NCBI GenBank assembly: GCA_020310875.1
Contig: CM035423.1
Span: forward strand, 124,021,164-124,085,163
From: Ceratopteris richardii
Lineage: Eukaryota; Streptophyta; Polypodiopsida; Polypodiales; Pteridaceae
Length of the DNA stretch: 64,000 nt
Direction: 5' to 3'
Both the position numbers and the translations under genes were made by a program. Within the stretch, counting starts at the first letter, position 1; the number at the start of each line of letters is the position of its first letter. This document shows, piece after piece, positions 54,419 through 64,000 of the stretch. The notes under the pieces were generated by a model that was given only the letters and a program-made list of their open reading frames with translations, was not told where the DNA came from and ran no database searches.

Positions 54419-55900
54419 TGTTGGGAATTTAGTAGGCCCATAACTACTACCACAAGTTCAAGGTTCCATAGGTCAAGGATCTACAACATAAATTTCAACA
54501 ATCTTCCAATATTGACAAAACATGAACATACCACACTTAATCATACAAATGATGAGACAAAGATAGAGAGAGTTTAAACAACATGTGTAAAGTGTTACGT
54601 AAGCCACTGCTTACTCACACTATCATATATACAAATGTCAATTTACAATGTGGGAGAAAAACTCTCAACCACTCTATGTGAATAGAAATAGATGGATGAG
54701 TGTATGTGTAGAATTTACAAGAATATTCAAATGTAGGGACAAAAATCTGAATATGTATGAGATGTATGACCTGATAGGTCGTAGAAGAGTGAATATGAGT
54801 GACAAAAAGAGGAACGATCAGTGTGAAACTGATAATCAACAAACCCTCATCTATCTTTAGGCTATGGAAGACCCTAAGTCAGATACGTGTGTGAAAAGAT
54901 CACATACTTATAAAAGTAGCAAAGAATGCTAAGACGTTTGCTACTAGAAATCCTCAAACTCATATGAACATACCTTCTCGAACACCTCATCCAAATATGC
55001 ATAAAGCATACATGTACTGATTCTCCTTTTAAAGATATGTCGAATAGGACGACTCCTGATATGGATGCCATTGCCTCCATAACTCCAAGTAGTACCTGTG
55101 TGCATAAAGAGAATATGTACCTGAATTCTTAACATAAGATGCAAATCTTCTGTTAAGCTCCATCCAATGTCTTTGAAGTACACCAAAATCTTCATGTAGA
55201 AGACAATCTTCAAATACATTATATAGATGGCTCATCCATACCACCAAGTTGCTGATGGGTAAGTCCTCTCCATAAGCAAGAGTGTGAGCACACTCTTCTC
55301 CAAGAAGAACTCCATAGCTGCTTGTCAACATGCTCCTAGAGTGCACCATGGATGCCCCATGTGTGCTAGAGCACCACCTCTACTAAGGGACCAAAAATTG
55401 GTGTTGCCAATTGGTGTGTGATGTCTAACAAAGTGACCCAAGACTCTCTTATATAGGTTTTAAAGCTCCATGCAAAAAACTCACAAAAAAGCACTTTATT
55501 TCAATCACATCGCTTTTCAAATTCCTTTTGCTTTATTTTAAGTGAGTTTGCTTTATTTTTAAAGTTGCTTTTTAGCTAACTTTAAAAATAACTTCTTGAC
55601 CGGCTTTTTCACACTTCTGACTAGGTGATGAATGATCTGACAACATTTTTTATGATCCTCATGCCGAGAGCTATCATATGAGGTCAAAACCCTAAATCAG
55701 TAGAAAATTAGGATTAGAGTTTTCTCCCAAATTTGATCTCTGATGATTGAATGTTATATACCATTGGAAAGCTCTTTTCAAGCTCTACAAGATAGACTCA
55801 TAGAAATTTTACCCATTTTTGTGCCAAAAATGACTAAGTACCAAAATTAGGGTTTTTGCCCTAAATGGATTTTGGAGTGATGTGACATTGTTTTCCAACA
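54419..55900 (-). repeat. 5' LTR of the non-coding element
   Basis: 1,482 bp, with TATATAAG at 55,448-55,455 (minus strand), followed by the primer site at 54,405-54,418. Confidence 0.9.
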
Positions 55901-56540
55901 GCAATGTCTTGTATCCCTTTGGGCAATAAATATGTGTATCTATGTACATTTCATGAGTAATAAGCTTTGGAAAAAAAGATATTTAATCCTTCTTGAGTCT
56001 TTTGAATGAGCTTGGCTCTGGCAAATCTCCTATGTATCTGAGGTGCTCTTTTCTCCTATAGCCAGCAATACTTTTTACATCTGACACCCCTTGAGCCATT
56101 TCATAGCTTGAGTAACAAAGGAAGTAGCCTACCCTTGAAGCATTGAATCCTAGGGCATATCCAAAAATTCTAAATGCAGCTATTCTTTCAAGTAGCGAAA
56201 CTTTGTATGCATTAAAGGGTATTGAAGTAAAACCCATGACCTTGAAAGAGTCCTCAAGGAGAATAGTGCAAAATCTGACTCTTCACTATAGTGCTTATGA
56301 ATAACAAAAAATAATTCTGGATGCAATTTTGGAAGATAGTGGATCACTGAATGAATATCCACCTTTGTCTTTCCTTTCTCCTCTATGGTTTTCCTTGTTC
56401 CCTTTGCCCTACCAAGGTAGTTTTCTTCATCCAATATAGATAACTGTGGAAAAAATAAAAAACCTAGATCAGAAGAAGTCCAAGAAAAGCTTTTAAATTC
56501 ATAGAAATAACTGGAAACACAAGCAGAAGCAAAGCATGAG

Positions 56541-56611
56541 ACACGATCGATTCAAGCGATTAGGGTCATCAAAGAATATCAGATGGGCCTAATCGCTTGC
56601 ATCGGTCGTGT
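56541..56611. repeat. Hairpin 1 in the gene Z intron
   Basis: Arms of 24 bases (ACACGATCGATTCAAGCGAT at the start) pair at 22 of 24 positions around a 23-base loop. Confidence 0.75.
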
Positions 56612-56714
56612 TCGATTATTCACCCTAAACTTTATAGAAACATATAATTAATGTTGACAATAGTATTTTTACCACAATAAGATGTTAATTATCAATGCTA
56701 CATTCAAGTCATAG

Positions 56715-56782
56715 ACACGACCGATTCAAGTAATAAGACACATCGGATATTCTCTGATGACCCTAATTGCTTGAATCGGTCG
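56715..56782. repeat. Hairpin 2 in the gene Z intron
   Basis: Arms CGACCGATTCAAGTAAT and its complement pair with few mismatches. The loop is the reverse complement of the hairpin 1 loop with small changes, so the two are inverted copies of one foldback unit, 103 bp apart. Confidence 0.75.
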
Positions 56783-58008
56783 CCTCTAACACACCTTTGT
56801 TTTACATACCTTGACCTCATCTTCCTCCTCAGTGAGCTCTTTTGAGTCAATAGATATGGTTCCTTTGTCCTCAACAATGTCCAAAAATGAATAGTTGCGC
56901 CCAAATGAGTATATACCAAGATCCTTCTGATGCTGATCAAAGTCTTCATCAACAAGTGTTGGCTTCTCTAAAATAGCTCTTTCAAAGCAACTTGAAAGAG
57001 CTTCTGATGAATCTTGGAATTCTTCATTTGACAATGCTAAATCCAGATGCAGAAATTCTTCTTTTCTTTCTCCCTTCTCATTGATAAATCTGCTTCCAAC
57101 TTCCTCTAACTCAGCTATAGTAGCAAGGCAGTAGTCTTTCCTTAGGTTGAAGAGCTCCTGAATGTAATAGACTGGAATAAATTCCTTTCTAGAGATGAAA
57201 TAAAATGGTAGATTTGGGAGAAGAAGGGACTTCTCATAAACTTTCACATATTTAGTTGGCTCCCTTATTGTAGTCTCTGCTTTAAAAGAAGCCACATCAA
57301 AATTCTTGACCTACTCTTCTTCTGCTTGGAGATTGATCTCTTCAACAATCTCCATGACACCTTTCATACCTTTTGAGCTTCCCTCAAGTGTCAGTTCAAG
57401 GAATGGCTCTTTCTCTTCAACATGAACACATTCTTCCTCCTTGTCATTTGACATGTGATCAAGCCATATCAAGAAGCCAATGCTCAAGGGGAGCAATTAG
57501 CAGTCCCTTTCATGCTCTAGGCATAAATATAGCTTTCTTGGCAAAGGGGATATCCTTTTGCACTTTCTAGTGATTTTTGCCTTATCCAATGGATTCTTTC
57601 CAAAGATGTGTAGATGGATATAGGCTTTTCCAGAGATAGTAATCTCCTTTCCAATGTTGTTATACAAAAACAATTGAAATGATAAAGGAGCATTGTAAAA
57701 CTTCACTTACAGTACATAGGGAATTGCAGATGATTTTCTAGAACAAGATCCTTAGCGTTGTACATATGTTGTACTCTTGAAAACCAATCACATCTCTTCA
57801 ATTTGAAACTGAGAATACATCCCCTCCAATGGTTTCTTGTGTCATCTCTTTTAGCATGCTTGAATTTATGGGCACCTCGGCAGCTAGCAAGCATAGTTAC
57901 CCATTCATTTACCTTCACAAAAGGAGGTTTCCACAAAGAATCCTCTCTTCTGTTGTAAACCTCACATGAGGGTACACAATTGGAAGGACGACGAGAAGAA
58001 GAAGCCAT

Positions 58009-58469
58009 TCAAATTGAGAAGAAGAAGAATGCTCAAAGCGAGAAACAAACATTCACAAACTTTGCCAGTATTTATAGATAAGAAGGCTTTGTACACGTGG
58101 AAACTTTTGATTTGATGTAAACCCTATCGCCAAATGACCATGGAATTTCGTGAACCCAAAAATATTTTGTATATTTAGAAATCATTTTATTCTTGGAACT
58201 TTAAAAATATGCATTGTGTGGTGTGCAAAAATATATTTTTTTGCATCAAACCGAAAAATATATTTAGTGGCAGTTTTAGAGCATATATACAAGAATCTTC
58301 ATCACTTTAGTGGGAGTTTTAGAGCATATTCTCTTAAAAAAAGAATGTCTTCATACGGTTAAAGGAGACAACAATGTCATATTCTTCTACACATGGAAAG
58401 ACTCTATTTTCAATTTCCTTAATATGTCATTAGCGAACAACCCCTTTTTGGCCGTTTTTTACCCTAATG
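58009..58469. other. Upstream region of gene Z
   Basis: It contains the gene Z leader and TATA box, then AT-rich sequence with nothing recognised. Family-A LTR sequence begins at about 58,470. Confidence 0.4.
58069..58076 (-). promoter_or_regulatory. TATA box of gene Z
   Basis: TATCTATAAATACTGG on the minus strand. The following leader of about 60 bp is CT-rich. Confidence 0.6.
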
Positions 58470-58645
58470 CATTGTTCCTCTCTTTGCTCTTACCATGTGT
58501 GCATGTGTGTGTTTGTGTGCACATGCTTTTGTGCTTTCACTCACACTTGTGGCTTCACTTGCTCATGGTCTTCATACCAGTACTCACGTCTCTGCGGATT
58601 GACAAGTAAAGGAGGTGGTGCTTACGGTTGAGCTACACCAAATTT

Positions 58646-58663
58646 TGGCACCGTTGCCAGGAA
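58646..58663 (+). other. tRNA-Asp-like primer binding site (A5)
   Basis: TGGCACCGTTGCCAGGAA differs from the tRNA-Asp complement at three G-to-A sites, two in CpG. Confidence 0.75.
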
Positions 58664-58867
58664 GAGAGCTTTGAGGACAAGCGTTGTGATGGTAAGATTG
58701 TAGATTTGCAATGTTGGAAGGTAAAAACTAGTCATTTTCTATTATTTTTTTGATGTTTCTTCTCCATCTTCATCATCATCACCATCTTCATCCTCAAAGA
58801 AATTTTTCGTTTTTCACTAGATTTTCCACATTTTCATCTCATTTTTCATTCGTGGGTGTGCAAGAAG

Positions 58868-58869
<2 letters not shown>

Positions 58870-58904
<35 letters not shown>
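58870..58904 (+). repeat. GA microsatellite
   Basis: About 17 perfect GA units in the gypsy leader. Confidence 0.95.
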
Positions 58905-58905
<1 letters not shown>

Positions 58906-58999
58906 CAAGGTGCTTGTGTGTGCAACTTTTTGTGATTTCCATGACCCTATGCTTGAGGCGTAGGCCTCGGTGCTAAAATTCAAAGTTCCCACCAAAAAT

Positions 59000-59660
59000 C
59001 TCAGAAAATTGCGATTCTATGGTGAAAATCACAATTTTATGAAAAAATCAAATTTTTTGAAGATCGCAATTTTCTTAGTTCTAGATTTTTCCGCCTAAAA
59101 AGATTTTTTAAAAAGAGAACACGATTTTGAGGTCATTCTTAGAATCGCAATTCTCAAGTTGTGTTGAAAATTGCGATTCTCAAGGTTTTTCAAAAACACG
59201 ATTCTCTGGCCATTCTTAGAATCATGATTTTTTGGTGATCTTAGAAAACATGATTGTCAATCAAAATGGCGATTTTCTGGTCATTCTCAAAATTGTGATT
59301 TTCACAAAACAAGATTCAGAGGAAAAAACATGATCTTCAGGTCATTCTCAAACTCATGATTTCTCGGGTGTCTCAAAAACAGGATTCTCTCTCACGATCG
59401 TGTTTTCCACGATTCTCTATCAAGATCACATTTTTCACGATTCTTTGTCAGGATCACATTTTTCATGATTCTCTATCAAGATTGCGTTTTTCATGATTCT
59501 CTGTCACGATTGCATTTTTTATGATTCTCTATCAGGATCACATTTTTCATAATTCTCTGTTAGGATCGTGTTTTTTGGATTTGTTCAGGATTGGGATTCT
59601 CGATGAAAATCATCATTTCGAAGTTGTCCCATGATCACGATTTTCAGTCAAAATCGTGAT
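59000..59660 (+). repeat. Irregular tandem array with a CACGATTCTC core
   Basis: From about 59,380 to 59,580 units of ~30 bases (CACGATTCTCTGTCAGGATC followed by a T-rich part) are in tandem with variation. Before and after, single motifs (TCGCGATTTTC-like) recur. It lies in the same leader position as the array of A1, but with a different unit. Confidence 0.6.
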
Positions 59661-60012
59661 TTTCTCATAACTTCTTGTTTGCCTGTTTTGACTTCCAAGA
59701 GCCTGATTTGACATAACATTTTCATCAAAAGTCCTTTTTTTGAGCTCTATAACTCATTGCAAAGATAATTTGAAGTTGACCCTCAAGTGCACTTGGAAAG
59801 CCAAGGGGGATCAAGGGATTTTGAGCAGTATAAAAAGGGAACTTTTTAACTCTTAACCAAGGATTATGAACCTCAGATGTGGTAGACACCTAGGCAAGGA
59901 TAGAAAAAGCATTAGATCTTCTGAGGCTAGTGTCAACCATACAGCTAGGTCATGGGCACAACAACTTAATGGTTATCCCTAGGTGCTAAGTTTGGACACA
60001 AGTGATTTAGAA

Positions 60013-60048
60013 ATGTCCTTCAACATGGAAAGACCCACACATAGTTCA
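60013..60048 (+). repeat. 36-bp inverted repeat at the gag inversion, left
   Basis: Perfect reverse complement of 61,657-61,692. Only this left copy is in the place expected from A1 (leader). Confidence 0.9.
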
Positions 60049-61656
60049 ACATGGAAGGGACAATCTTGAGCCATATGGTTTGTGCATTTTCTCTCCATAG
60101 TGCAATATGGGGCATTCCTTTCTCTTGTGTTCTGGTTTTGCATTGGCCAAACGTTAACCATGTGGTCCCCTCCGCAAGTATAACATCGGTTCAATGAGAT
60201 GACTCTTGATGTTTGTCTATTTTGAACTCCTAGCGTCTTGGCAACCTGCTTAGCTATTTCATCTATCTTAGTGGAGGTTATGGAGGTATGACTAGTAGAA
60301 CTGTCAGAATCCCTATAGAGTTTGGACAATTCAAACTCCTCACCCAAGTTGTCTTCTATGTCAATGCACATCTACACACACTCTTCTATGGATCTAGGCT
60401 CTTTCAAATACACATATGATCTTAAATTTGTGCTTAGTAAGCCATCTAAAAACAAGGCCACTTGTTTGGCTGGTGTGGGTAACTCTGGCACAGGGCATCT
60501 TTCTAAGTATTGTCTCAACCATCTTCCTACAAGTCGCATTGTTTCTTGGGGTGTTTGCTTGAAGTTGTGGATCAAGGATGATATATTATGCCTGATACCA
60601 CTCTTGGAGAACTCTACAATGAATTCTTCTAGCAGTTGACCTACATTTTGGTAATTATAGTTGTGCAAAGGTTGAAACCAAGCAAAGACAATACCCTTGA
60701 GAGTCAAACCGAATTCCTCGAACTCAATGTACCTACTTAGTTCTTAACACTTGTTTGAACTCAGACACATGATCATAAGGATCTCTTGACCCGTCAAAGT
60801 AGTTCTTCATTGCCTTAATCACTTGAGAGGGTCTAAGGGTTCTTGGATGCTCTCGGGGTCTAGGGAATGGAAAATTATGTTCATCTCTTTGATGCCTATG
60901 TACTTGATGTGTCTCTCTTTTAGGTCTTTCACCCTCATGTCTTGATCTATCTCTGGCCACCGTGTGTGCAAAGCTTACCTCAAGCCTTTCTCTGGTTCTT
61001 TCCCTCTGGGTTTCATGAGCCTAGGATGATCCTCCTCCTTGGAGGCCATCGGAGACATTAGATCTTGGTGGAGGGAAAATCAATTTGCCTTGCCAAGTGT
61101 ATGTATGCCTACCATGATCTATTATCGAGAACATTCTTTTCGATGTGTTATCTAGATAGAAAACCTTTCTTAGTGTCTCAGGGTCTTTAAATTCGTAGTT
61201 GGTGATTATTGGGTTAGTTTGATCTGGCTTGAATCTCTAAAAGGCTTCCTCTGTTTCTCTATTCAAGAATAGTTCTATGCTTTTTTTGTCTTGAGGGATA
61301 TAATTTGGAGTGATCACTCTGGTCAAAACTGACCTACCTCTTAGAGTTTTGGGTTCTTTTACTAGGTCTAGTTACTCTAGGTTTTCTATCTTGTTCTCGA
61401 GAATGATATTTCGAGACTCATTTGTCCTATCTGGTAAGTTGGTAACCACGTACATGGTTCCTTCCTTATCAATGTATGAACCCTCTTCGAACAAGAATAC
61501 TAGGTGTTCAAGTCCAAAGGGCTGATCTCGATTTTTGAGTTGGACCACTAATCGCCTCAGACCATCCTCATAGATGTGATCACCTAATCCGTTGGTCCTG
61601 ATCTATTCCAATTGTGTCTTATAGGGACCTTCTAGTGACTGTAAATAGGCAGTGCA
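60049..61656 (-). pseudogene. Inverted gag segment of A5
   Basis: On the minus strand, from 61,640 downwards, it encodes the gag N-terminal part (EEGSYIDKEGTMYVVTNLPD), an Arg-rich piece (60,733-60,960), the capsid domain (60,372-60,707: FKQTPQETMRLVGRWL and TPAKQVALFLDGLLS) and the first zinc knuckle (CYTCGGDHMVNVW, last Cys replaced). It ends at AQDCPFHVE, exactly where the forward part resumes. A few stops are present. Confidence 0.85.
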
Positions 61657-61692
61657 TGAACTATGTGTGGGTCTTTCCATGTTGAAGGACAT
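61657..61692 (-). repeat. 36-bp inverted repeat at the gag inversion, right
   Basis: Reverse complement of 60,013-60,048. It leads directly into gag sequence at GGGCTCAAGATTAC. Confidence 0.9.
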
Positions 61693-63180
61693 GGGGCTCA
61701 AGATTACCAACAACCTTACCAACAAGGTAGGTATCAGAACGAATGCCAACAACCATATTATAGACCACAACAACAATATCAAGCACAATATAGGCCACAA
61801 CCAATCTTAGGAAACCAACCACCAGCTCCTATCAATGTGATCCCAATTAAGTATGCAGTGGCAGAGGAAAACCCGAATTGAGCATTGGTGCCAATAACCC
61901 TATTGGTCTCCGAAAATAACCCTCATGTGCAGAGTTCCGACTACTCCTATGAAGATAGTCCACAAGCTTATTACATAGAGTCACCTGAGCATAGTGAGGC
62001 TTATCCATATCAATATGAGGCACTACCTATGGAACTGAATTAGGAGCGAGAATACTCCAATGTTATGTATATGAATCCAAATCCCAGGCCCCAGTTGAGA
62101 CAAGTAAGACCAAAAGCCCCTAGAGGACCATATTTTAGATGTCAGGGTGACCATTTCATTCGTGAATGTCCCCACCCACCGTCTCTGGGTCAAGGACAGA
62201 CCATCACAATACAAGCCTTTTGTCCGGAGTTTGGCAAAGACCATCTTCCCAGATATTGTCCCAGGAACCTCTCTAGTGCACCCAAGGTTACACCCATTAA
62301 TGTGGTAGGCTTAGTGGTGGATTCAAGTCCAAGCATCATGAACATGGCCCATGTACATGCAATTACCAAGGCACAAGCTTTACAACAGGCTAAACCAATT
62401 GGTCAATGAGAGTCAATTGAGTCAAGAGAGCCTAGTAAGAGGAAAACAAGGACATGGAAGGATACTAGAGAGAAATCCAATTCTAAGTGGAATAAAAAGT
62501 TATCGGACTAGAAGAAAGCTTGAAAGAAGTGAAAACAAAAATAGAAGACATTGCATCTCAAAGTCCCTCACATGTTGAAACTCCATCCACACCACCTCAT
62601 CCCACCCCACCACTCATTGTAAATAAACCACAACCAAGGTTTGTTCTTGTAGATCCAACCCAAGAAGGCTTGGACATGATGTTCAAGGCCTACCACGCTC
62701 GACTTCAAGAAGAGCCAACAGTTGCAAGCCTAGACAAGAGTTACCCTAAAGCAGATTTAGATATTGAATGAACAAAAATATGCATGAGAATTGTAGAACT
62801 AGCTCAGGCTATGCTCGAGACTAGTCAATCATTCAATCAGACAATTTTTTTCAAACCGGATTTGCATTTCCAAGGCTCACTAGATAGATTAGAGGAGTTT
62901 GTAAATAGACCGCAAGTTCCTTTACCTCCACAGGCTCAACCAGTTGTTGAAAGAGAAAGATCACCACTAATGAAATTTTACATTCTTGATTCCATGGATG
63001 GTGGAGCACCTCTTTCAATTCAACAATACTCTCAAGAGTTCTTGCGAGAAATACAAGAAGAGAAATGGGCCAAGGATAAGGACAATCCTCCTCCTATTCT
63101 TGAAATTGATGGCCTTCATTATCAATTTCCTCAAGACATTCCATCTATTTACAGAGACCAAGTAGAGTAACAAGAAGATG
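61693..63180 (+). pseudogene. A5 gag C-terminal part
   Basis: Gln/Tyr-rich linker (QDYQQPYQQGRYQNECQQPY), then SNVMYMNPNPRPQLRQVRP. The zinc knuckles are incomplete (first: YFRCQGDHFIREC with one Cys lost; second: FCPEFGKDHLPRYC). A short coiled coil and proline-rich stretch (62,520-62,640) follows, then VLVDPTQEGLDMMFKAYHAR and the helical 62,784-63,170 segment (QEFLREIQEEKWAKDKDNPP). These are shared with A1, A2 and A3, which helped to place those fragments. Confidence 0.75.
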
Positions 63181-64000
63181 AAAGATTAGATTTTGAATCT
63201 AATTCTTTATAGGAGTTGCTACAATTCACAGACCCATGGGAATCTGAATCTCTTCAGATTAGAGCTCCCACAATATTGGTAAGACATGAAGACTAAGTGG
63301 TTCCAAGGAACATTGATGTCGTGAAGAACACTAAGGCTTAGTGTCATCTCACCATAGAAGAGCTGCTCAAAGTAAAACCAGAGCTATGGAAGCATGTGGC
63401 AAATTAGGTCCCTGAACTCGATTCCAATGTGTCGAAATTTGGCTCTAAGAAGAAAGTCCTAGAGATACCTCTAGAAAAAATAGGAGATATGAGTGAAGGA
63501 GAAGAAGGTAATACTTATCTTCCAATCACCTACCAAGGTTACACAACCAAAGCTATCTTAGATTCAAGTGTTGGTGTCGCGATTGCGACCACCTCCTTGT
63601 GGAAGCAATGGGGCAAACCTGCATTAAGACCAACTAGAATGAAGCTTCAAATGGCTGATGGCCATATTGAAAGACCTCTAGGATTGCTAGAAGGGATAAC
63701 TCTAACCACATGTGGTGTAGAGTTTGAGCACACCTTTGCTATATGTGACTTTGGCAAAAATAAGGTCTATGAGATGATCCTAGGAAGGCCCTTCCTATGG
63801 AAACTGCAGATAGTACAAGATTGGGGAACCAACTCCTTGTTCTTGCAACACTTAGGGGTCACAACCAAGGTCAATCTAAAGGATTATACCTTTAGGGATG
63901 TACCACCCCTACAGTGGAATCCTATCCACAAGGCACAAGAAGATTCAATCTCGTGCATTCTGGAAGTTCATCTGATCCATCTTGGATGCATGAGGATACT
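63181..64000 (+). pseudogene. A5 aspartic protease, running off the right edge
   Basis: Upstream of the domain a few stops occur (63,210-63,410). Then KIGDMSEGEEGNTYLPITYQ, the active site AILDSSVGVAIATTS (Ser in place of the Gly after DS), HTFAICDFGKN and MILGRPFLWKLQI. The frame is open from about 63,410 to 63,960. RT is not yet reached at the edge. Confidence 0.75.

Larger units (their letters stand above)
50378..55905 (-). mobile_element. Non-coding LTR retrotransposon with 1.48-kb LTRs and GCAAT duplication
   Basis: Direct repeats at 50,383-51,861 and 54,419-55,900 begin TGTTG and end TTTTCCAACA on both sides and are flanked by GCAAT. On the minus strand TTTGGTATCAGAT precedes the internal region after the right LTR (primer site, iMet type). 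TGTAGGGGGGAT precedes the left LTR (polypurine tract). The ~2.56-kb internal region has no gag or pol domain. It would need proteins from another copia-type element, like the large non-coding LTR elements known from other plants (LARDs). Confidence 0.88.
55983..58008 (-). pseudogene. Gene Z, two-exon relative of gene Y (unknown family)
   Basis: The ATG at 58,008 (MASSSRRPSNCVPSCEVYN) is 61 bp below a TATA box. Exon 1 runs to a donor AAG|GTATGT at 56,810. Within it the frame changes near 57,706 and 57,497, and stops occur at 57,496 and 57,310. It ends in an acidic stretch (IDSKELTEEEDEV). Exon 2 (55,983-56,443), after a 366-bp intron ending TCCACAG, has DIHSVIHYLPKLHPELFFVI, matching the YIGKLPKQDFVIIHK block of gene Y. 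After a frameshift near 56,240 it has YKVSLLERIAAFRIFGYALG, and a Lys-rich end (PEPSSFKRLKKD). The intron is in the same place as in Y. The function is unknown, and no enzyme motif is seen. Confidence 0.6.
58470..64000 (+). mobile_element. Ty3/gypsy element, family A, copy A5, with inverted gag segment
   Basis: It starts within the 5' LTR (similar to 2,815-2,994). The primer site (58,646-58,663) and leader follow, then a gag segment in reverse orientation (60,049-61,656), the rest of gag and the protease in forward orientation, and it leaves the window after protease. The order of the forward pieces is that of A1 and A0. Stops and frame changes are fewer than in A1. Confidence 0.75.

Noticed and set aside
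50383-55900. Segmental duplication of 1.48 kb
   Set aside because: The repeats have TG/CA ends, a target duplication, a primer site and a polypurine tract, so they are LTRs.

Overview
This window is nuclear DNA of a land plant with a large, repeat-packed genome. The signs are GT-AG introns, TATA-box promoters, Ty1/copia and Ty3/gypsy retrotransposons with plant-type tRNA primer sites, and long stretches of decayed, nested elements. Many stop codons and primer-site changes are C-to-T or G-to-A transitions, as expected from methylated, silenced DNA. The sequence alone does not fix the species. No tRNA, rRNA, CRISPR array or bacterial-type operon was seen.

Layout. 1-1.6 kb: an unrecognised open frame, then a copia RNase H remnant with a possible LTR. 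1.6-6.75 kb: two pieces of a gypsy family ('family A', tRNA-Asp-like primer site) in opposite orientations. 6.74-12.0 kb: a degraded minus-strand copia element (copia-3) with a long LTR that holds three tandem ~185-bp repeats. 12.6-13.3 kb: a GA-rich tract. 14.2-15.8 kb: a gypsy gag scrap, then a histone H3-like gene with a very long N-terminal tail and a TATA box. 16.0-16.5 kb: two 121-bp near-perfect hairpins. 16.7-23.4 kb: a two-exon gene of unknown function (gene Y, minus) split by a young, complete copia element (copia-1, 17,890-23,054, target duplication ACAGG). 23.8-25.1 kb: a multi-exon gene (X1, minus). 24.8-28.6 kb: ~850-bp inverted repeats carrying the X1 promoter and first exon on either side of a gypsy fragment. 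28.6-37.2 kb: a complete Ty3/gypsy element (gypsy-2, minus, duplication GTATT) inserted at the splice donor of the second X1 exon copy. 37.2-40.05 kb: a 3'-truncated copia (copia-4). 40.05-40.15 kb: a scrap of a third gene-Y relative. 40.2-42.0 kb: a coiled-coil ORF ending at a family-A LTR-like segment. 42.4-50.0 kb: a transposase-like gene (X2, plus) split by a second copy of the copia-1 family (copia-2, 43,542-48,688). 50.4-55.9 kb: an LTR element with 1.48-kb LTRs and no gag or pol (duplication GCAAT). 56.0-58.0 kb: gene Z (minus), a relative of gene Y with an intron in the same place. 58.5-64 kb: another family-A gypsy element with an internal inverted segment, running off the right edge.

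Beneath the retrotransposons is an older layer that is not a standard element: genes Y and Z (with a third scrap), X1 and X2, paired hairpins, and the H3-like gene. Each gene has its own TATA box or introns, and each has been broken by later insertions or point changes. The H3-like gene, the paired hairpins, the Y/Z family and a frame break shared by both copies of the copia-1 family are the parts most worth following up.
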